11,013 nt of DNA from Desulfomonile sp. (GTDB lineage: Bacteria > Desulfobacterota > Desulfomonilia > Desulfomonilales > Desulfomonilaceae), in the NCBI GenBank assembly GCA_020216785.1, contig JAIWNO010000307.1, forward strand, positions 1 through 11,013, in the 5' to 3' direction. Shown here piece after piece: positions 1 through 6,373 of the stretch; within the stretch, counting starts at the first letter, position 1; each line of letters starts with the position of its first letter. The position numbers and the translations under genes were made by a program. Below the pieces are notes generated by a model. That model had not been told where the DNA came from and made no database searches. It saw nothing but the letters and a program-made list of their open reading frames with translations.

Positions 1-1
1 T

Positions 2-877
2 TTGCCCTATGCCGCTCGTCGGTGGCGGCCGCAAAAGGCAAAGGTGGGGCCTGTGGGGGAGAAGCACCGGAGCAGGTCCGCGTTGGGGGCAGCGTTGATT
101 CGTTTGACTCACTCGTGGCTTGGTCCCTCCATAGCCCTCCGGGTCATCGTGGACGGGGCATACTCGAATAAGCAACTGCTCCAAGATCGCCCCCAGGGGT
201 GCACATCACCGGAAAGGTCCGCATGGACGCAGCCCTGTACACGCTGCCGGCAGCGGCGCCCCGCCCGAGGAGAGGGCGTCCACGGAAAAAGGGGGAGCGT
301 CTGCCTTGTCCGAAAGCGATCTTCACCCACGCGGAAGAGCAGTGGGAATGGATCGGGACCAATCTCTACGGCCAAGAGACCATCGTGTCGGTGCACCGGC
401 TTGAGGCGATCCGGTACAAGGCTGCCGGGAATGAACCGCTGTCGATCGTGATGGTCCGAGACCCTGGGGGCACGTACCCGGACACGGTCTTCTTCGACAC
501 GGACACCATCGCCTCCGACAAGGAGACGATCGGAAGATTCAGCCACCGCCGGAGCATTGAAATCACCAATCGGGAAACCAAAGGACTGCTCGGCAGCGCA
601 GGCCCTCAGTGCCGTTGCAAAAAATCGGTCACTCGCGCCCCGCTGATGGCCTACGGGAGCTATTGCCTCCTAGTGGTCCGGTTCGTCGATCAGTTCCGGA
701 TGGGAAAAGATCTCTTGCTCCGCTCCCTGGTACTGCAAGAAACGTATCACCTTCTCGGACATGCTCGCTGCCGTACGACGCAGTCATTTCATCCCGGGAA
801 TTTCGCGCGAGCCCGGCAAACACCACAGCTCGCCCAAAATCATGCCGCCGCGCTTCACACGCCGACCAGAAGACTAA
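2..877 (+). pseudogene. Decayed DDE transposase (IS4/IS701-like), 5' end outside window
   Basis: The protein can only be read by joining three frames. Frame 2 (2 to about 196) gives the segment around RVIVDGAYSNKQLL, which carries an Asp of the DDE triad. Frame 1 (about 197 to 700) gives VHITGKVRMDAALY, an RRGRPRKKGERLP basic stretch, VRDPGGTYPDT, and RRSIEITNRETKGLLG with the usual C-terminal Glu. Frame 2 again (about 700-877) gives PWYCKKRITFSDMLAAVRR and the stop at 875-877. The first shift fits loss of one G from the G run at 196-199. The second lies somewhere between 690 and 721 and fits one inserted base. These blocks occur in this order in intact IS4/IS701-type transposases, recalled from family knowledge without a search. 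The start and first catalytic Asp lie left of the window. No terminal inverted repeat was identified. The exact IS family is uncertain. Confidence 0.8.
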
Positions 878-1220
878 GAAAGGGAAAAACTATAGCTGTA
901 CAGGTTATTGGGGAATATCCGTGGCAGGACACGAATCTCGGAAAAAGATCTCAGCCGGGGTAAATCCATCTTGATCTAGAGAAGCGCTTGATGCCAAGAA
1001 AACAAGTGAATTTGTGCAGGAGGAGGGCATGGCTTTGAAAAACTGAAAATGGGGGGAAGTTCTTGTCAAAGCAGAAGGCCCTCGTAAAAATAGGATTACT
1101 AATCCGACGAAGAAATTCGTCAATCCTATCAGAGAGGTCCGCACCGATGGTATATCAGATTGGGTTGAAATTGCGAGGTCAGATTCGAGATTTTTCGGGG
1201 AAACTCTGTGAAATTTGATA
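878..1220. other. Spacer between transposase relic and rpsF promoter
   Basis: This stretch of about 340 bp holds no convincing intact gene. A strong ribosome-binding-like run (AGGAGGAGGG, 1018-1027) precedes an ATG at 1029, but that frame closes after five codons (stop 1044-1046). It could be the scar of a lost gene start or chance. A possible transposase N-terminal scrap lies at 1147-1218 and is listed separately. The spacing suggests the region is debris from insertion events upstream of the ribosomal operon. Confidence 0.5.
1147..1218 (+). pseudogene. Possible N-terminal scrap of a second transposase
   Basis: The ATG at 1147 opens 23 codons reading MVYQIGLKLRGQ followed by IRDFSGKLCE, then stops at 1216-1218. 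The phrase around DFSGKLCE reminds me of the N-terminus of transposases seen in deltaproteobacteria, but this is memory of family sequences and not a search result. If correct, everything after the first two dozen residues has been lost, and the break lies directly upstream of the rpsF promoter. The match is short, so chance resemblance is a real alternative. Confidence 0.25.
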
Positions 1221-1252
1221 TTGATCGCCCCGAGAGATTCATGTAGTATAAT
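1221..1252 (+). promoter_or_regulatory. Predicted sigma-70-type promoter of the rpsF operon
   Basis: TTGATC at 1221-1226 is followed after 17 bp by TAGTAT (1244-1249). This overlaps a perfect TATAAT at 1247-1252, which would have a 20-bp spacer from the same -35. Transcription would start around 1257-1260, giving a leader of about 50 nt before the rpsF ATG at 1307. The -35 is only partly consensus, and the position was judged by eye. Confidence 0.55.
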
Positions 1253-1262
1253 AAATTTTTTA

Positions 1263-1309
1263 CATACTCCTTGCCCGAAAGGGCTTGATAGCCGAAAGGA
1301 GAACGTATG
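1263..1309 (+). promoter_or_regulatory. rpsF leader hairpin resembling the S6:S18-binding autoregulatory motif
   Basis: CTCCTT (1267-1272) pairs perfectly with AAGGAG (1296-1301), which is the rpsF Shine-Dalgarno sequence. Inside this stem sits a GC-rich hairpin, GCCC-GAAA-GGGC (1273-1284), with a GNRA-type tetraloop. On its 3' side is an unpaired 11-nt bulge (1285-1295) containing CCG at 1292-1294. CATA (1263-1266) can also pair with TATG (1306-1309), which covers the start codon. Two stems separated by a 3' bulge with CCG just before rpsF is the arrangement I know for the S6:S18 leader motif, where the CCG imitates the S6:S18 site in 16S rRNA. The inferred role is that excess S6:S18 stabilises the fold and blocks rpsF translation. 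Base pairs are directly visible; the regulatory function is inferred. Confidence 0.6.
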
Positions 1310-1780
1310 AGACGATATGAATCAGTGGTCATCCTTGACCCGGATCTGCCTGAAGAGCAGATCGGAACCCTCACCGAGCGTTACAGTCAGATCATCAAAA
1401 GCAGCGGGGGAGAGCTTATCAAGGTCGAAGACTGGGGCTCCAAGAGAATGGCGTACGTGGTGAAAAAGAAAGAGAAAGGCAGGTACATCCTTTTTGATTA
1501 CGTGGGCCGGCCCGCGCTGTTGGCGGAGCTTGAGCGGCAGTTCAAGATCTCTGAAGAAGTGATGAAGTTCCTGAGCGTCAAGCTGGACGATAACGTCGAT
1601 CTGGAAGCGTTTCAGGCCGAGGCGGAAGAAAAGGCCAAGGCTCAGGCGGAGGTCGTTTCTGCGGAGGTACCTGAGGCCGTGGAAGCAAGCGCCCCTGCGG
1701 AAGCTGCGGCGGAATCCGAGTCGCCGGCGAAGGCGTCTACTGAATCCGCGGTTGCGGACGAACAGGAGGAGGGTGCATAA
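1307..1780 (+). CDS. rpsF: 30S ribosomal protein S6 with long acidic Ala-rich tail
   Basis: This encodes small-subunit protein S6, which pairs with S18 on the platform of the 30S subunit. Residues 1-100 are a normal S6 domain: MRRYESVVILDPDL at the start, the WGSKRMAYVVKKKEKGRYILF strand-turn-strand at about 43-63, and a predicted core end near VKLDDNV (91-97). Residues 100-157 form a low-complexity tail rich in Ala and Glu, making the protein 157 residues where the S6 core is close to 100. E. coli S6 also has a Glu-rich tail, but a much shorter one. An AAAGGAGA ribosome-binding site at 1295-1302 supports the ATG at 1307. It is the first gene of the rpsF-rpsR-rplI-dnaB operon, and rpsR begins 2 nt after its stop. 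Identification is firm; any function of the tail is unknown. Confidence 0.97.
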   Translation: MRRYESVVILDPDLPEEQIGTLTERYSQIIKSSGGELIKVEDWGSKRMAYVVKKKEKGRYILFDYVGRPALLAELERQFKISEEVMKFLSVKLDDNVDLEAFQAEAEEKAKAQAEVVSAEVPEAVEASAPAEAAAESESPAKASTESAVADEQEEGA

Positions 1781-1782
1781 CT

Positions 1783-2037
1783 ATGGCGACCAGACCTGCG
1801 AAGCCACAGCGGAGACGACACTTCCCGCGCACCAAAGTGTGCCGCTTCTGTGCAGACCCGTCGATCAGGATGGATTACAAGGAGCCGGATATTCTCCGAA
1901 ATTTCATCACTGAACGCGGCAAGATCGTGCCGCGGCGCATCTCCGGTAACTGCGCGAAACATCAGCGGCAGCTTACCACCGAAATCAAGAAAGCGCGAAA
2001 CATAGCTCTCTTGCCGTTTACCGTGCCGCGGAAGTAA
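1783..2037 (+). CDS. rpsR: 30S ribosomal protein S18 (zinc-cysteine form)
   Basis: The 84-residue product matches S18 along its whole length, including CRFCADPSIRMDYKEPD, the RNFITERGKIVPRRISG core and the LTTEIKKARNIALLPF helix near the end. Cys20, Cys23, Cys57 and His60 are arranged as in the zinc-binding (C+) version of S18; many other bacteria carry a cysteine-free form. S18 forms a heterodimer with S6 and binds the 16S rRNA platform. The ATG lies 2 nt after the rpsF stop. A GGAGGAGGG at 1765-1773, inside the end of rpsF, provides the ribosome-binding site, so the two genes are probably translationally coupled and made in equal amounts. No ssb gene lies between rpsF and rpsR, unlike many Gram-positive bacteria. 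Confidence 0.98.
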   Translation: MATRPAKPQRRRHFPRTKVCRFCADPSIRMDYKEPDILRNFITERGKIVPRRISGNCAKHQRQLTTEIKKARNIALLPFTVPRK

Positions 2038-2055
2038 TAACTTGGAGACAGTGCC

Positions 2056-2523
2056 ATGCGTGTGATACTGCTGGAACATATGGATAATCTGGGGACCGTG
2101 GGGCAGACCATCCATGTTAAGGACGGATACGCCAGGAACTACCTGCTTCCCCGTAAGCTGGCGTGTGAGGCCACGGCCAAGAACCTTAATTACTACCGCA
2201 CCCGGATTGAAGCAGCCCAGCGGAAGTTGGCGCGGGCAAAGTCCGCTGCGGAAGTTCAGGGAGGCCTCCTGTCGAAAGTTACACTTACGTTCGTTCGCAA
2301 ATCTCGCGACGAGGAAGCCCGCCTGTTCGGGTCCGTGACCAACGCGGATGTCGCGGCTGCCCTCCAGGAGAGGGGTTTTGAGATCGACAAGAAGCAGATT
2401 GCTCTTGCTGAGCCCATCAAGCGATTAGGACAATACAAGGCCGCGGTGCGGCTCCACCCTGAGGTTACCGTTGAAGTGAATGTTGACGTGAAATCGGAGG
2501 AAACCAGCGAGGATGCCGGCTGA
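2056..2523 (+). CDS. rplI: 50S ribosomal protein L9
   Basis: The 155-residue protein begins MRVILLEHMDNLGTVGQT, and its N-terminal domain includes VKDGYARNYLLPRKLA (about 22-37), the characteristic L9 segment that contacts 23S rRNA. A long connecting helix rich in Lys, Ala and Arg follows (about 40-75). The C-terminal domain contains LFGSVTNADVAAAL and ends with a short acidic tail. L9 binds at the base of the L1 stalk and helps keep the reading frame. A TTGGAG at 2042-2047 supports the ATG at 2056, 18 nt after the rpsR stop. Its last 11 bp overlap the start of dnaB, so the two are likely translationally coupled. Length and motifs are typical; no DUF2232 membrane gene is inserted between rpsR and rplI. 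Confidence 0.97.
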   Translation: MRVILLEHMDNLGTVGQTIHVKDGYARNYLLPRKLACEATAKNLNYYRTRIEAAQRKLARAKSAAEVQGGLLSKVTLTFVRKSRDEEARLFGSVTNADVAAALQERGFEIDKKQIALAEPIKRLGQYKAAVRLHPEVTVEVNVDVKSEETSEDAG

Positions 2524-3901
2524 CACCGAAGCCCAGATCAGGGTGCCTCCACAGTTTCTCGAGGGCGAGCGGGCCATTCTGGCGGGATTGCTCATCGATA
2601 ATGATGCACTCGCCAAAGTGATGGCCCTGCTCGACTCCAGCGATTTCTACCGCGAACCGCATCGACTCATCTTTCAAGCCATGGCAAAGCTCTTTGACAA
2701 GGGCGAGCCCGTGGACTGGGTAACAGTCACGAGCATTCTTCAGCAAGAGGGGACTCTGGATCAGGCCGGCGGCACCGGTTACCTGGCGGAACTTGCGAAC
2801 GCGATTCCATCGGCTGCAAACATCCTCCATTATGCGCGGCTTGTGAAGGAAAAGGCCGTGCTCAGGCGGCTTATTGCCGCGACCAACGAGATTAATACAC
2901 GCTGCTACGAATCCCACGAGAACATCGACGAGTTTCTTGACCAGGCGGAGCAGAAAATCTTTAGTATCGGTGAAGCGCGGATCCAACAGGCATTCGTTCC
3001 CGCCCATGAATTGATGACCGACGCGCTCAAGACGATCCAGGCATTATACGATCGCAAGGAGTACATCACGGGCGTGCCCTCGGGCTTCAAGGACCTGGAC
3101 ATGCTGACCGCGGGGTTTCAACCTTCCGACCTGATCATTATTGCGGGCCGCCCCTCCATGGGAAAGACTTCCTTCGCGCTCAACGTGGCCATGGCCGCCG
3201 CGGTAGACTCCAGGGTCCCCACCGCGATCTTTTCTCTGGAAATGAGCAAGGAGCAGATAGGGCTCAGGCTTCTTTGTTCCAAGGCCAAGGTGGACCTCAA
3301 GAGCCTGCGCAGCGGATATCTGAGCGAAAAAGGTGATTGGCCGAGGCTCGGCACAGCGGCGGGGATACTTGCTGATGCTCCGCTCTTTATTGATGACTCG
3401 CCGATGATCAATACCCTTGAAGTGCGGGCTAAAGCGCGGCGCCTTAAGAAGGAAAAGAACCTGGGGCTCGTCGTGCTGGACTACCTTCAACTCCTGCGGC
3501 CCGCTGTGAAGTCTGAACTCCGCGAGCAAGACATCTCCGAAATCTCGCGATCGCTCAAGGCCCTTGCCAAAGAGATCAACGTTCCGGTGATAGCGCTGTC
3601 GCAGCTCAACCGCAAAGTGGAAGACCGGCCCAATAAGCGACCGCAACTCGCGGACCTCAGAGAATCGGGCGCGATCGAACAGGATGCGGACGTAATCATC
3701 TTTATCTACCGGGATGAAGTGTACAACAAAAGCGAAGACAACCCGCATAAGGGAGAAGCGGAGATCATCATCGGTAAACAGCGCAATGGTCCTATCGGCA
3801 TGGTCAGGGCCGTTTTCAAAGCGCCCTATTCGACTTTTCTGCCGTACACACCGATGGAAGAGCCGTCGAACGACGATTCCGCGGTGCTGGGGAACATTTA
3901 G
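2513..3901 (+). CDS. dnaB: Replicative DNA helicase DnaB
   Basis: This is the hexameric helicase that unwinds the replication fork and recruits primase. The 462-residue protein is full length and has the usual two parts. The N-terminal helical domain (about 10-110) starts with PPQFLEGERAILAGLLID. The RecA-like C-terminal domain follows a linker and includes GVPSGFKDLDMLTAGF (187-202), Walker A GRPSMGKTS (212-220), the catalytic Glu in FSLEMS (Glu243), Walker B LVVLDYLQLL (319-328, Asp323), the LSQLNRKVEDRPNKRPQLADLRESGAIEQDAD block cut here at its key parts SQLNR and LRESGAIEQ, and IIGKQRNGP (419-427). No intein interrupts it. The ATG overlaps the end of rplI by 11 bp, and GGAGG at 2496-2500 plus GCGAGG just before the ATG can serve as ribosome-binding site. 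The next gene converges on it 51 bp downstream; no clear terminator is visible in that gap. Confidence 0.98.
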   Translation: MPADTEAQIRVPPQFLEGERAILAGLLIDNDALAKVMALLDSSDFYREPHRLIFQAMAKLFDKGEPVDWVTVTSILQQEGTLDQAGGTGYLAELANAIPSAANILHYARLVKEKAVLRRLIAATNEINTRCYESHENIDEFLDQAEQKIFSIGEARIQQAFVPAHELMTDALKTIQALYDRKEYITGVPSGFKDLDMLTAGFQPSDLIIIAGRPSMGKTSFALNVAMAAAVDSRVPTAIFSLEMSKEQIGLRLLCSKAKVDLKSLRSGYLSEKGDWPRLGTAAGILADAPLFIDDSPMINTLEVRAKARRLKKEKNLGLVVLDYLQLLRPAVKSELREQDISEISRSLKALAKEINVPVIALSQLNRKVEDRPNKRPQLADLRESGAIEQDADVIIFIYRDEVYNKSEDNPHKGEAEIIIGKQRNGPIGMVRAVFKAPYSTFLPYTPMEEPSNDDSAVLGNI

Positions 3902-3952
3902 CTCAGCTGCTTCGCCTGCCGGCCAATCGCCAAAACACTGTGGTATGGGGGC

Positions 3953-4825
3953 TCACATTTCTGTGTATTGACAGCACAGTGACGGCCTGGGATTGTCCTC
4001 GCAATAGATGTCGAAATGGATCGACGTGCTGCCGGCTATTCCCCTGAGAAACACATTGCTGTTGTAATACACGGGTTCTTTCAAGTAGGCATCGAGCCGA
4101 AACGAGGGCTTGTCGGCAACTTCCAGGCAACTGAGACTTCTTATCAGGACCAATATCGGCTGAGCAAAAGCTCTGTTAAATCCCATTCGTCGCGCGTACC
4201 ACCCGCTATAATGTATTCCATTGGAATCACCGGAAATTCCTGCAAAACGAAACCCGATACGATTCGGCAGATACCATGACCCCAATGATTGGGACTCCTG
4301 AAGAGACGGAAGCTCTGAGGCCTGAGAATCGGCAGCTCCGAAATTGCCTCGATAATAAAACGTGTGGATGGATGCCCATACTATCGCATGATCGGCTTGC
4401 ACAACGGATCGTACGTCCAACTCGAATCCTTTGGGCACGATCCGCGTGGCGTCGGTCTCGCAGGCGAGATCCAGCACCTCGTTTACACCGATTCTCCGGT
4501 GGGAAACGACCTGCAACCTGGTGTTGAGCGTGCGGAATACCATGAAGGGCGCTTTCTTGTGGCCGAGAATCCGCATGATTAGCGGGAAGACAAGCGTAAG
4601 CGGATACATCGGATGGAGATATTCAGATTCATCCGGCAGGTTACAGCAACTCGCAAAGGCCTTGAGATGTGCTGAATCGACGTGCGCATTCTCCCATTGC
4701 GCCCTAATGTTGGGGTCTCGATCGCCTTCTTTCAAGCTCATAGACGCGCCCAAGACCGCTCGGGCGATGGTGGCAAGCGCCCCCGGACGTTTGCGAAAAG
4801 AAAGTAGAACTCTGCTGTCTTTCAT
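3953..4825 (-). CDS. MaoC-like (hot-dog fold) acyl dehydratase/enoyl-CoA hydratase
   Basis: The 290-residue product resembles two-domain MaoC-type hydratases. An N-terminal half includes LHPMYPLTLVFPLIMRILGH (about 70-90) and a hot-dog-like stretch LDLACETDATRIVPKGFELD. The C-terminal half carries GISGDSNGIHYSGWYARRMG (about 196-215), which fits the hydratase-2 signature G-D-x-N-x-[LIV]-H with catalytic Asp and His kept (Asp200 and His205). The usual Pro before the hydrophobic residue is Gly here. The family hydrates or dehydrates acyl-CoA thioesters, but the substrate cannot be told. The ATG at 4825 has GGAG 8 nt upstream; an in-frame GTG one codon earlier (4828) is an equal alternative. It converges with dnaB. 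The nearest upstream gene is an unknown protein 83 bp away, so there is no fatty-acid gene context. The C-terminal 50 residues are less conserved in my judgement. Confidence 0.78.
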   Translation of the reverse strand: MKDSRVLLSFRKRPGALATIARAVLGASMSLKEGDRDPNIRAQWENAHVDSAHLKAFASCCNLPDESEYLHPMYPLTLVFPLIMRILGHKKAPFMVFRTLNTRLQVVSHRRIGVNEVLDLACETDATRIVPKGFELDVRSVVQADHAIVWASIHTFYYRGNFGAADSQASELPSLQESQSLGSWYLPNRIGFRFAGISGDSNGIHYSGWYARRMGFNRAFAQPILVLIRSLSCLEVADKPSFRLDAYLKEPVYYNSNVFLRGIAGSTSIHFDIYCEDNPRPSLCCQYTEM

Positions 4826-4908
4826 CACGCCCTCTCCGTGGCGTCACCCGAACCGTTGTAGGGCGAGGCTCTGTCAGCAGAGACAATATCTTAGGTAAGT
4901 GGTGGATT

Positions 4909-5274
4909 TTATTCCGTGGAAGAAGGCTGGTGCTCCCGGATGATCCTCATCCAGCGGGCTATGTCCGCGCCGCACGCGCAGTGATCGTCGCCCAAACCCG
5001 GCGCGTGGTGCTCCTCGAATATTGTCTCGCGAGTGACCATACACACCGGCCAACCCGGGACGTGATGTCTCGCCATGAGGCCGGAATTTACCCGATAGAC
5101 CATGAAAACATCATCGTCACAGGAGATCCTGTACCATTGGCCTTGATGTTTGAGCGAAAGGGTGGCGCCCAAGAGTCCGGCCGCCGAGAAGTACTCCCGT
5201 ATCTGTCCCAGCAGAGCCGCCGGCGCCTGCTGAAGGATCTCGTTTCGTCCGCCTGAAGTGTCCGTGAGTTCCAT
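4909..5274 (-). CDS. Hypothetical protein, 121 residues
   Basis: I do not recognise a family. The product starts MELTDTSGGRNEILQQAPAA, has a helical N-terminus (about 10-32), then probable beta strands (SLKHQGQWYRISCDDDVFMVYRV region, 40-62). It ends with a His/Cys-containing segment (EEHHAPGLGDDHCACGADIA, 87-106) followed by a basic helix. The HCAC grouping with nearby His89-His90 could bind a metal, but this is speculation. It has no signal peptide or membrane segment and is probably cytoplasmic. AAGGAA lies 7 nt before the ATG at 5274, which supports this start over an upstream GTG in another frame. It lies between the kinase gene (75 bp upstream, with a hairpin in the gap) and the MaoC-like gene (83 bp downstream), all on the minus strand. 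Confidence 0.55.
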   Translation of the reverse strand: MELTDTSGGRNEILQQAPAALLGQIREYFSAAGLLGATLSLKHQGQWYRISCDDDVFMVYRVNSGLMARHHVPGWPVCMVTRETIFEEHHAPGLGDDHCACGADIARWMRIIREHQPSSTE

Positions 5275-5315
5275 GATTCGTTCCTTATCACGTAAGCATT
5301 CTCACGACGTGGAAA

Positions 5316-5341
5316 TTAGCGAGCGGATGGTCCGCCGCTAA
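5316..5341 (-). terminator. Hairpin after the kinase gene, candidate terminator
   Basis: TTAGCG (5316-5321) pairs with CGCTAA (5336-5341), and inside it CGGA (5324-5327) pairs with TCCG (5331-5334) around a 3-nt loop. The hairpin begins 9 bp after the kinase stop codon on the minus strand. The following T run is only three bases, so it may be a weak terminator, an attenuator before the downstream hypothetical gene, or an RNA-stabilising hairpin. Confidence 0.4.
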
Positions 5342-5349
5342 ATCTTTCG

Positions 5350-6297
5350 TTAATTCCACCAAGCACACAAGGGCCCGAATTCGGCTTCGTACCGCTGCTT
5401 GAATTGTTCGTGGGAAAAGCGGTGGCATTGAGTTCCCCGACACTCGACACTGAAACTGGCAGCAACAGCTCCCATACGAGCACACACTTCGAGGTCCACG
5501 CCTACGGCAAGACCTTTGATCAATCCGGCCCGAAACGCGTCGCCCGCCCCGGTGGGATCGAGAACTTGTGCGGCCTTTGCAACCGGGATAGCGGACTCGC
5601 CTTCGGATGTGCAAACGAGTGACCCCCTATCTCCCAGGGTGGTGATGACCGTTCCGGTTCGGTTCAGCAAGTCGGGCCTCGACATGCCCGTCGAGCGCAT
5701 GATCATCTCCAATTCGTAGTCATTGGAAATAAGGATCCGTGATCCTGTAAGCATTTCCACGAGGCTGTCCGTGGGGATCGCCGGGATCTGCTGTCCTGGA
5801 TCGAAGATGTACGGGATGCCGCGTTCACGGTACTGCCGGCAGAGTGTTTCCATATCTTCCACGTTGCCCGGCGCAACAATTCCGAGAGCGGTTGAAGGGT
5901 CCACGCCGTCCACCGGATAAAGGCATGGGTGTTTCATTGCACCAGGATTGAAGCCGGTAATCTGATTGTCAGCTTGGTCGGTTGTAATGTACGCGCCCGC
6001 GGTGAATTCGTCGGGAATACGGCGAATCCCATCCAGTGGAAGACCATGACTTGTGAGCCAATTCTCGTAGCTCTGGAAATCCTTGCCGGCGGAGGCGAGA
6101 ATGATGGGGCGTTCGCCGAGAAGAGCCAGGTTGTACGCAATGTTCCCCGCGGTGCCGCCGAACTGTTCGGTCACGCCGTTTACGAGGAAGCATACATTGA
6201 GGACGTGGATTTTGTCAGGCAGGATGTAATCCGAGAACTTCTCGGGAAAATCCATAATTCGGTCGTACGCTAGCGATCCTGAAACAAAGATCTTCAT
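5350..6297 (-). CDS. PfkB-family carbohydrate/nucleoside kinase (adenosine-kinase-like)
   Basis: The 315-residue protein is a complete ribokinase-fold kinase. MKIFVSGSLAYDRIMDFP forms the first strand and substrate-binding Asp region. EQFGGTAGNIAYNLALLG (44-61) is PfkB signature 1. DPTGAGDAFRAGL (247-259) is signature 2, with catalytic Asp253 and the anion-hole GAGD. TTDQADNQITGFNPGA (105-120) is typical of a subgroup often labelled adenosine kinase in deltaproteobacteria. It transfers the ATP gamma-phosphate to a sugar or nucleoside hydroxyl; the exact substrate is not readable. The start was moved 17 codons inside the longest frame because GAGGAGG (6306-6312) lies 8 nt before this ATG. It has its own promoter, which overlaps the stop of the upstream gene, and a hairpin directly before the ribosome-binding site. 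The last 20 residues contain an unremarkable CAWWN end. Confidence 0.92.
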   Translation of the reverse strand: MKIFVSGSLAYDRIMDFPEKFSDYILPDKIHVLNVCFLVNGVTEQFGGTAGNIAYNLALLGERPIILASAGKDFQSYENWLTSHGLPLDGIRRIPDEFTAGAYITTDQADNQITGFNPGAMKHPCLYPVDGVDPSTALGIVAPGNVEDMETLCRQYRERGIPYIFDPGQQIPAIPTDSLVEMLTGSRILISNDYELEMIMRSTGMSRPDLLNRTGTVITTLGDRGSLVCTSEGESAIPVAKAAQVLDPTGAGDAFRAGLIKGLAVGVDLEVCARMGAVAASFSVECRGTQCHRFSHEQFKQRYEAEFGPLCAWWN

Positions 6298-6313
6298 GTC
6301 CCATACCTCCTCG

Positions 6314-6330
6314 CAGGGGAAAACCCCCTG
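6314..6330 (-). promoter_or_regulatory. Leader hairpin abutting the kinase ribosome-binding site
   Basis: On the minus strand CAGGGG and CCCCTG form a 6-bp GC-rich stem around a 5-nt GTTTT loop. It starts about 8 nt after the predicted transcription start and ends one base before the GAGGAGG ribosome-binding site. It may protect the 5' end of the mRNA or keep the ribosome-binding site unpaired. The pairing is seen directly; the role is inferred. Confidence 0.45.
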
Positions 6331-6344
6331 AATGCACCGTGAGA

Positions 6345-6373
6345 ACAATAAGATAACAGCGGAGTCGTGTCAA
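6345..6373 (-). promoter_or_regulatory. Predicted sigma-70 promoter of the kinase gene
   Basis: On the minus strand a perfect TTGACA (6368-6373) is followed after exactly 17 bp by TATTGT (6345-6350). The start site would be near 6338, giving a leader of about 41 nt. The TGA inside TTGACA is also the stop codon of the upstream secreted-protein gene, so the promoter is embedded at the end of that gene. Confidence 0.6.

Noticed and set aside
905..1144. 79-codon minus-strand frame with a hydrophobic start
   Set aside because: There is no ribosome-binding site or family signal, and the region looks like debris between a transposase relic and a promoter.
1642..2115. 157-codon minus-strand open frame across rpsF, rpsR and rplI
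   Set aside because: It runs antisense to three ribosomal protein genes; its Ser/Ala-rich end is the complement of the S6 tail.
2465..3007. 180-codon minus-strand open frame across the end of rplI and the start of dnaB
   Set aside because: It is antisense to two certain genes and gives no family-like sequence.
3044..3748. 234-codon minus-strand open frame inside dnaB
   Set aside because: It lies wholly antisense to dnaB, has no recognisable domain, and is explained by the GC-rich codon use of dnaB.
4869..4882. CTCTG-TCAG-CAGAG hairpin upstream of the MaoC-like gene
   Set aside because: The 5-bp stem has no T run on either strand and no supporting context; it is too weak to call a terminator.
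5929..6273. 114-codon plus-strand frame opposite the PfkB kinase
   Set aside because: It is antisense to a clear kinase with both PfkB signatures, and has no ribosome-binding site of note.
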